Of a stretch of 64,000 bases of DNA, positions 54,301 through 63,300 are shown in pieces. The notes beneath the pieces were generated by a model that searched no databases, was not told where the DNA came from, and worked only from the letters and a program-made list of their open reading frames with translations. Made by a program: the position numbers and the translations under genes. The stretch is from Lycorma delicatula (lineage: Eukaryota > Arthropoda > Insecta > Hemiptera > Fulgoridae): assembly GCF_047948215.1 (NCBI RefSeq), contig NC_134455.1:156532575-156596574 (forward strand), in the 5' to 3' direction. Positions within the stretch are counted from its first letter, which is position 1; every line of letters begins with the position of its first letter.

Positions 54301-57300
54301 CCATTTTATCAACATATATAAATGCGTACCTCACAATTATGTACCTTGGCACATAAATATATAATCTTTCCATAACAAACCTTCAAAACAAAGTCAATTA
54401 TTTAAAACTTCCATTCCTCAAGGATTATAAGAATGATTAAATTTAGTATAAATCAAACAAACATAATGCCTTGTTTACCTAAGGCAATGAAAGACATAGA
54501 ATAGAAAGATATAACAAAATTATACAATATAAAAGAAACTGTCTAAAACTACACCATAAAGTTATGTCTGATGAATTTACACATTACAACAGTGTTTGTG
54601 ATAAATTTTTTTTATTGTTTTGGGTGTTTATATTTTATTTGTGTATGTCCATTAAGTGTTTTCATTGTACCAAAAAGAGGTACAATATTTAAATAAATTA
54701 ACCTACTTATAAAAGGTGAACAAACAAAGCTGGAACTGTGGACTTTTATCCAAATACTACTTACTTGTTCTAAGAAATCCAATAGAATAATTATTTACTT
54801 TAAAAAAAAATAAAAATCTGAATTAAAATAAATGCTTAATTAATTATCTTTAAATGTATGGAAAAAAATACAAATCAGTCAGGTACATAAATATTTTGCA
54901 TCTTTTCTTTTATCAAGACACATAAGGCTTAAAATTTGTTAGATAATAAAAGAATGTTAATTTTCCAATAACTTCTGTTACTCTAGTGTTTCTACGAACA
55001 TTAAATTATTTTCTATAGGTCTCAAATTTTGTTAGGTTGTCGCTTCTTGCTTAACTTGCTCTGCCAAATAATGCTTATGAATCTCTTCGTATGTAAATCT
55101 GTATTGACTCAAGGCTGTGGATAATTTGTGACTCTTCTACTTCACTAATCTTTTGAATTGGATACAAAGTGGGTGATTAATTAGTATGTATACTGGAGAA
55201 AACAAGGTAAGCGATAGCCAATATAAAATATCAATGATCTCATAAAAAAAAATTGAGAAAGCTTAATAACAAAAAATTATTATTAAAGTTAATATTTAAT
55301 TTACTTATTTAAGCAAATATAATAATTTAAAAGATGAGAAAAATATAGTTATCTAATCAATATAACTTAATATAGCATGTTAACAATAAACAGAGATCTC
55401 ATTATTATTTTTTAAGTCTTAACAAATGAATGACCAAAAAGGACATTGTCAGAGTGCCAGTAAAGATGAACTTAACTTGCTAATATTACTTTGAAGAAGT
55501 AATCAGATATATTCTGCATAAATTGCAAATTAAATGGTTGCAAAGGTATATCAACAAGAAAAAAAAATCATATAAGTGTAAAAACATCTCATTATAAAAT
55601 TCAATTAAGAAAGCGGCCATTTATAAAATTAAAAACATGATAAATAAATAAACAGTAGGTATATATAAATAAAATGAAAATTGTCCAGTTGGGTGTGGAA
55701 AGGAATCCAGAATAATAAGGAGAAACAATATTATAAACATATTGTATTGTTTTGAATTTAAGATGTACATTTTTTTTTACAGATTAAAGGGTAAAAATGT
55801 CAGGTGCATCTTCAATTGGAAGTCTAATGCCATTTGACATAAAATGCATAGTTAGTAGAAGTAAAGATGAAGCTTTTGAATCCGTACACCTGTTCAACAT
55901 CAAATGGAGACCACACAAGAAAAGTGAAAGAACATTAATCGTGTATAGAACGTACATAAATTTCTAGAAAGATGACTCATCTCAAAGGGGTTTACATCTC
56001 TACGCTTTATCGCTGTTGACAACATAATTTAATGATGATTCATCTTTCTGGAATTTGTGCACATGCTCTATAGATAATGACAAACGTTCTTTCTCTTTCC
56101 TGTCAAACCTCCATTCCATGTTGAACAGGTGTACGGTATACTACTGTAGTTGTAAATCAATCCATTTTTTCCATAACCGTTCTGTTCTAATTGCTGTGTT
56201 TTTCTAATCATTTCATCATGGAAAAGCGTTTCACATACAATGCAGAACTTAAATGGAAGGTTATTTTACATGCTGAACAGATCAGAAATTGTGCCGCCAG
56301 TAAACAGTTCTTGATAAACAAAGCGAATGTGCACTGGTGGCGCACAGAAATTATTTGAGTGTAAATGAACAAAGAAATCTTTTTCGAGGCCAAAACACGG
56401 AAAATATCTGGAAATCAATGCTGTTGTTTTGGCTTATTTAAAAAAATTCTGCATAAAAGGTCTTCCAGTGACAAAAGATGGACTGATGTTAAAGGCCAGG
56501 AATAATGAATGGTCATAAATTTAAAGTTAGTTGTGGATGGTGTGAAAAATCCATGAAAAGGCAATGTCTGTCATTGTGTCGCAGAACTTGCATTTGGCAG
56601 AAGTTACCATCAAATTAGTGCAATATCAATGTTACGTAATTGATCAAAAATTAAAGAAACAATACTGTCTCAGTCAAATTGATAATAGTGATGAGGTTGC
56701 TGTGTTCTTTGATATGCCACCAAATTACACCGTAAGTTAGAAAGGGCAAAAAAAAAGTAATGGTGAAAACAACCGGATATGAGAAAGTAAGAGTAACTGT
56801 AATGTTGAGTGCTAGTGCTGACAGAAGTAAATTACTGCTGTATGTAATTTTGAACAGGAACAATGTACCAAAAGAATGTGATGGTGAAATTGATGAAATG
56901 ATAATTTAGTGAAAAACTTTCTGGAATTTATGCATGTGCTCCATGCATTATGACATACACATGTTTCATGTTTCCTGTCTAACCTCATTTCGATGTTGAA
57001 CAGGCATATGGTATACTACTGTAGTTACAAATCGGTCTGTTTTTTCCATAGCCATTCCATTCTCTTTGTTGTGTTTTTCTAACCATTTCATCATCAGAAA
57101 AGCATTTCACATATGATGCAGACTTAAGACACAAAGTTATTTTACCTGCTGATGTGATGGTGTACCAAAAGAATCTGTAATGGTGTAATTGTTCGAGCTC
57201 AACAGAACGCCTGGATGATGAGTGATCTAATGCGACATTAGTTAGGATGTGTATGGGAATTTAGACAAGAAGAACCTCTGAAACGAAGCAATAAGTTATT

Positions 57301-60300
57301 GCCTTCTATGAATCATGAGACCTTGCTGATGGTGAGGGGGCTTGAGTGCTCAGTGATACAGAGTAGCTGGATCAAAAAACCATATCAGATAGGTATCTGT
57401 TAAGAGCCAGACTAAGAAATTATTCCTGAAAGAGAGAAGCAGCTCTTTCAGTAGTTGTTTAGGGCATAGGTCAGGACATAAACAGTCATATCAACATTGC
57501 TTAATCTTCTGAGTATTGCGCAGCTGAAAGCAATGGAAAAATACGGCTGCTTCTTTTTCCAAGAAAATGTAGCGCTCTGCATCTTCATGTAACAAAGATA
57601 GAGATGCCTTCCTTGGTAAAGTATTCCAGAGGTAAACTAGTGCCCCGTTTGGATCACTAGGTGGGGACTACTACGGAAGGGTGAAATAGAAGAGTGTGAA
57701 ATATTAGAAGTCTAAAAATGGATGGTAGGTTAGAATTTAAAGAGGGAAATGGATAAATGTAGATGTAGTACGTATTAACAAGGTTTGGTGGTAAGAGGGC
57801 AACAACTTTTGGTCAGGTGATTTTAGAATAATTAACTTGGTATCAAATAAAGGGCAGGTAGGAGTAGGTTTCATAATGAACAAGAAAATAGGGAAGAGAG
57901 TAGAACATTTAAAAAAAACTTAGTGATAGAATCGTAATAAGGATAAAATCAAGCCGATAATGATGTTAACATCTGTATGCCTACAAGTGCCCATGGTGAT
58001 GAGGTAAGAGTGTGTATATGAAGAAACTGACAAAGTAATTAAAGAATAAAAGGGGATAAAAATGTAATAATAGTTGGAGATTGGAGTGCAAGTGCTGGAA
58101 AAGGCAAGGAAGGAAGTATTGTGGGTGAATATGGGCTGAACAAAAAGAATGAAACAGGGAACCAACTTATTGAGTTTTTCAGGAAGTATAATTTAGTAAT
58201 TGCTAACACCCAGTTTAACAATCATAATAGAAGAATATACACAGAAAAAGCCTGATGATACTGCAAGGTATCAGATTACATCATGGTTAAACAAAAATTT
58301 AGAAATCAACTCTTTGCAAAGCATATCCTAGAGGAGACATTGATAGCGCCCATAATTTGGTGATAATGAAATGTAAATTGGGGTTTAAAAACCTTAAGAA
58401 AAGGTGTCAGATGAATTGGAATTTAGAGAAACTTGAGGGAGAGGAGGTAAAGACGATTTTTGAGGAGGACATTACAAGAGGTCTGAGTAACAATAAGGTA
58501 AAAATATAGAAGAAGAATGGGAGAATGTTAACAACGAAATTTTTAAATCAGTAGAAGCGAACTTAGGCGGAACAAAGAGAACTGGTAGAAAACCTAGGAT
58601 AGAGGATATATTGCAGCTGATGGATGAGTGTAGAAAGTATAAGAATGCTAGTGATGAAGAAGGTAAAAGGAACTATCGACAATTAAGAAATACTATTAAC
58701 ACAAAGTGCAAATTAGTGAAAGAAGAATGGATTAAAGAAAAGTGTTCAGAAGTGGAAAGAGAAATGATCATTGGTATAATAGATGAAGCAACAGGAAAGT
58801 TAAGAAGAATTTTGTGGTACTTAAATTAAAATACAATAGATGGTATACTAATTTATAATACAAAAGAAAAGGTCGACAGGTGGGAGGAATATATTGAAGA
58901 ATTAAATAAAGGAAATAAATTTAGAAACTGGTAGAGGAAAAAGAGCAGGTCGAAGAGGATGAAAAGGGAGATACAATACACTGATCTTACTTTAATAGGG
59001 CATTAAAAAATTTGAATGGCAGGAATGCTCCTGGGATAGACAGGATTACTGTGCAGTGCAGGAGAGGAAGCAACAGATTGCACAAACAGGTGTGTAATAT
59101 TTACAAAGAAGAGGAAGTTCTGCCAGACTTGAAAAAGAGTGTTATTGTCATGATACCGAAGAAAGCAGGAGCAGGTAAATGTGAAGAATTCAGAATAATT
59201 AGGTTAACTACACACGCATCAAAAATCTTAACTAGAATTCTGTACAGAATTGAGAGGAGAGTGGAAGAAGTGTTAGAAGACCAATTTGGTTTCAGGAAAA
59301 GTATAGGGACAAAAGAAGCAATTTTAGTGTTTAGATTAATAGTAGAAGGAAGATTAAAGAAAAACAAACTAAGATACATAGCATTTATAGACTTAAAAAA
59401 GGCAATTGATAAAGTAGACTGGAATAAAATGTTCAGCATTTTAAAAAAATTGAGTTCAAATACAGAGATAGAACAATTGCTAACATTTACAGGAACCAAA
59501 CAGCAACAGTAATAATCAAAGAGCACAAGAAAGAAGCAGTAATAAAAAAATGGAGTCAGACAAGGATGTTCCCTATCCCCATTACTTTTTAATATTTACA
59601 TAGAACTAGCAGTTAATGATGTTAAAGAACAATTTAAATCCGGAGTAACAGTGCAAGGTGAAAATATAAAGATGCTACGATTTTCTGATGATATAGTAAT
59701 TCTAGCCGAGAATAAAAAGGATTTAGAAGAAACAATGAACGGCATAGATGAAGTCCTACGCAAGAACTATCACATGAAAATAAACAAGAACAAAACTAAA
59801 GTAATGAAACGTAGTAGAAATAATGTAGATGGACCAGTGAATATAAAGATAGGATAACATTATGAAGGTAAAAGAATTCTGTTGTTTGGCAAGTAGAATT
59901 ACTAAAGGTGGAAAAAGCAGGAGCGATATAAATGCAGAATAGCACACGTGAAATGAGCTTTCAGTCTGAAATATAATTTGCTTACATCAAAAATTAATTT
60001 AAACATCAGGAAGACATTTTTGAAAGTATATGTTTGGAGCATAGCTTTATATGGAAGTGAAACTTTGAAGATCAGAGTATTTGAGAAGAAAGGATTAGAA
60101 GCTTTTAAAATGTAGTGCTATAAGAGAATGTTAAAAATCAGATGGGTGGAGAAAGTGACAAATGAAGAGGTGTTGTAGTAAATTGATGAAAAAAAGAAGC
60201 ATTTGGAAAAGTATAATTAAAAGAGAGACAAACTTACAGGCCAAATATTAAGGCATCCTCCAATAGTCGCTTTGATATTGGAGGGGCAGGTAAATGGGAA

Positions 60301-63300
60301 ACATTGTGCAGGCAATGTTTGGAACATGTAAAGCAAATTGCTAGGGATGTAGGATGTAGGGGTATATTGAAATGAAATGACTGGCACTAGATAGGGAATC
60401 TTGGAGAGCTGTATCAAACCAGTCAAATGAGTGAAGACAAAATAAATGTTAGTGTTAGTTGCTTTTCGTGGTCATTTGTCTGACAACATTAAAACAAGAT
60501 TGACAAATGGAAAATGTGATTTAGCTGAAATTCCTGGAGGTACGACAAGTCAGTTATAACCCACTGGATGTTTGTGTTAATAAATCTTTTAAATATTGTA
60601 TTCATGCACAATACAATCAGCGGTTGACTGAATACAAACATCCCCTTACACCAAGTGGCAAAATTAAACGAGTATCAGCAGCTATGATTGTAGAATGGAT
60701 TTCAAAAGCTTGGAATGATTTGCCATCAGAAATAGTTAAAAAATCATTCTTGAAGTGCTGCTTGTTGAATGGATTGGATGGTTCTGAAGATGATGTAGTT
60801 TGGAATACACTGATGCAAACAAATCCGACTCAGATGAAACAGATGACGATGACTCGACAACAATATACAAAGCTAACGAGACACACTGTTTAGTCACAAA
60901 AAATTATTCTGATTAGTGATAAAATACCATAATTATAAAGCTAAATATGTATGTAGCAAACTACATTACATTTGAGGGCCTATAATGTAAAATACAGTGT
61001 TAAGTGCTTTCGATTTAGGTGTTTTATTGCATATTTGTATTATTCAATAAATTGTTGTTAAGTAGCCACTATTTGACTTTTTATGTTTATTTTTTAAACA
61101 TGATGAACTTAATGAAAAGTAGTGATACATACAAAATACTTATATGACTTAATATAATTTACAATAAATAAATTATACAGTATTTTAATATTTCTACTGG
61201 ATATTATTATTTTTTCCAGATATTATCTACTAAATTTAGGGTGCATCTTAAATTTGAAGAAATACAGTATTCACAATTAAAAATAAATCAATCAATTTTA
61301 GACAACGTTCAATAACAATATTGTTCATAAAATTTTCTAAGGAATTGTATTTAATAATATAATTTAATATAATAATAATGTTTCATTTTAACTTAACAAA
61401 TCCAATACAAAATCATTATTCTTCTAACTGAAACACAGTACAACTTCTTGGAAATAATTCTGTAGTTTATGAGCACAGAAAAAAACATTTTATGCTATAT
61501 TTCTGAACAGAACTTACAAGAATAAGTTCAATTATTACTCTATTTCATGGTTTATTTATCAATATTAATAACAACAATAATAATTAAGTACATGTTATAA
61601 TATACACTACCACTCAATAAATCTCTATGGCAAAGGTGGCATTTATTTTTTTTTCTGAATTTGAATTCTGGTCAGGTTTGTCATTTTTCATACGTTACAA
61701 TATTCATCTCTCATATGTAATTACAATTTGATAACAGCTGCTATTATTAGGATAACTTATGTAATAAAATTAACTTTATATAAGGTCTTTGTTTATCTTA
61801 AAATGGTCTAAATTTTAACTTTAAAAAAATAAACTTTGTATCAGCCAAAATATTCTATTATAGATTTATTTCCCACAAGAAGAGGCAAATTTTGATTTCT
61901 GACAGTTCTAGGAGCTGAAATATCATTAAGTAGACATTCAAATACATTTAAATATACGTATTAGTTGTTAGCTCATTCAACAGAGGCATTATTAATTCAT
62001 TCTATTAATATTTACATTAGCAAATATTACATTTTTATGACAAAGAAGAAATGATCAACTGCTTATTCTATTTATCTTTCTTACCTGTTTATTAAATTAA
62101 TCTTAGATACATCAAACTGTTTTTATTTTTATACCAAAAAGTAAAGATAGTTAATGGTATTTTTTCATAACATACTGAAGTTGATTATCATCTTATGTAT
62201 CATACTGATTGTAAACATCAATATTATATTATATTATTCATATATGATACATATTACTTAAGTATTATTTTAGTAATTAATAGTGAAATTTAAAATTAAA
62301 TCATAATCCGTTATAACTGAAAGCAACGGTTGTTCCTTTAAATCGATCAATAATTTTGTAAGTATATAAATATTAATTTAAAAAAGTATCAAAAAAATAA
62401 TTAAAACATTTTTTATATCACTGTATGGTCTCTTGTTGTGTTTTGCATTGACAAATGTGTCATGTGGAATGTGAAATGTAAAATGAATAAAGTTAATATG
62501 ACATTCTCTATCCATTGATGCTGAAGAGGTGGATAGGACAAGCAAAGCTTAGGAGTTCTTTGTTTACAGACAAATCTGACTGTTTCCTCCCTCACTCTAC
62601 TCTTACAGTGAATTTCTGAAATCTGGGGGATTTTTTTCTATTTCTTGAACACTTATCATTGAATTAAGAAATTAATGAACCAGATTCTATTCTGGTATTT
62701 CTTAAATATAAATTCATCAAAAATATGTTTTATTGTTTCTTATTCACCTAAATTAATTTGGAAAGAAACAAAAAAAATTAAGATAACACAGTAATCAATG
62801 AGGTAGGATAATGAACATCAAATGATAAAATGAAGAAGACTACATCAAGAATCTAAGAATTTTTAGTCCTCATTCTCCTACTTTAATTTCCCAGATTTTT
62901 TTATGGTAGGGTTACATGAAATACGTAGTTTACTCGAAAAACTAATCTATCCTAAAAATTTTACATTTTTGCATACATAATTGAAATGTTACTATTGTCT
63001 GTCCTGAAATACTTGTTTGTGGTTTTGCTTTGAAAACTGTACACTCATAACATCTGATGTGTTGGAGACTTTTTTAGATATAATTCAAACATACTGTCTA
63101 AACTAAGTCAAATTTGTAATTTTTACAAAAAAAAAACCACTGAAGTCCTAAGATTTTGTTTATTATTTTTCAGAACTATCTAGTGGCAATATAATTTGAT
63201 TTCAGATTGTACAGAATTAAAAATGTCTAGCAAATTTATGTATAACATTAACAGTACTAATAGCATTCTTTACTTTACGTCTCTAAATGAATTGTACACC

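Larger units (their letters stand above)
57292..60450 (+). mobile_element. LINE (non-LTR retrotransposon) inserted in the pogo element
   Basis: About 3.2 kb. The 5' region reads like the leader of a LINE widespread in insects (cctatgaatcatgagacct-like start, then a statement of endonuclease sequence from about 57700). It lies exactly where the pogo frame stops (SNKLL) and ends near agacaaaataaatg, after which the pogo frame resumes ([10 protein letters not shown]). Contains apurinic-type endonuclease and RT relics. Clade not certain; the type often appears in databases as craniofacial-development-protein-2-like. Confidence 0.82.
55742..61267 (+). mobile_element. pogo-like transposon broken by a LINE and by an internal duplication
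   Basis: Left end ttgtattgttttgaatttaa and right end (complement) ctgtatttcttcaaatttaa match at 15 of 20 bases and continue with agatgYac; both are bordered by TA. The N-terminal and central transposase parts lie at 56207-57290 and the C-terminal part at 60460-60893, separated by about 3.2 kb of LINE. A stretch of about 230 bases at the 5' side is duplicated (see separate entry). Confidence 0.85.
51253..63299 (-). other. Myosin-IX intron 1, 12 kb
   Basis: Separates the RA-domain exon from the motor exons. It holds a SINE, a hairpin, a TA microsatellite, an orphan coding-like stretch and a pogo element broken by a LINE. Stretches 52291-55030 and 61268-63299 are AT-rich with nothing recognised. 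Confidence 0.65.

Noticed and set aside
59101..59526. 141-codon minus-strand open frame
   Set aside because: It is antisense to the LINE reverse transcriptase, whose motifs are clear on the plus strand.
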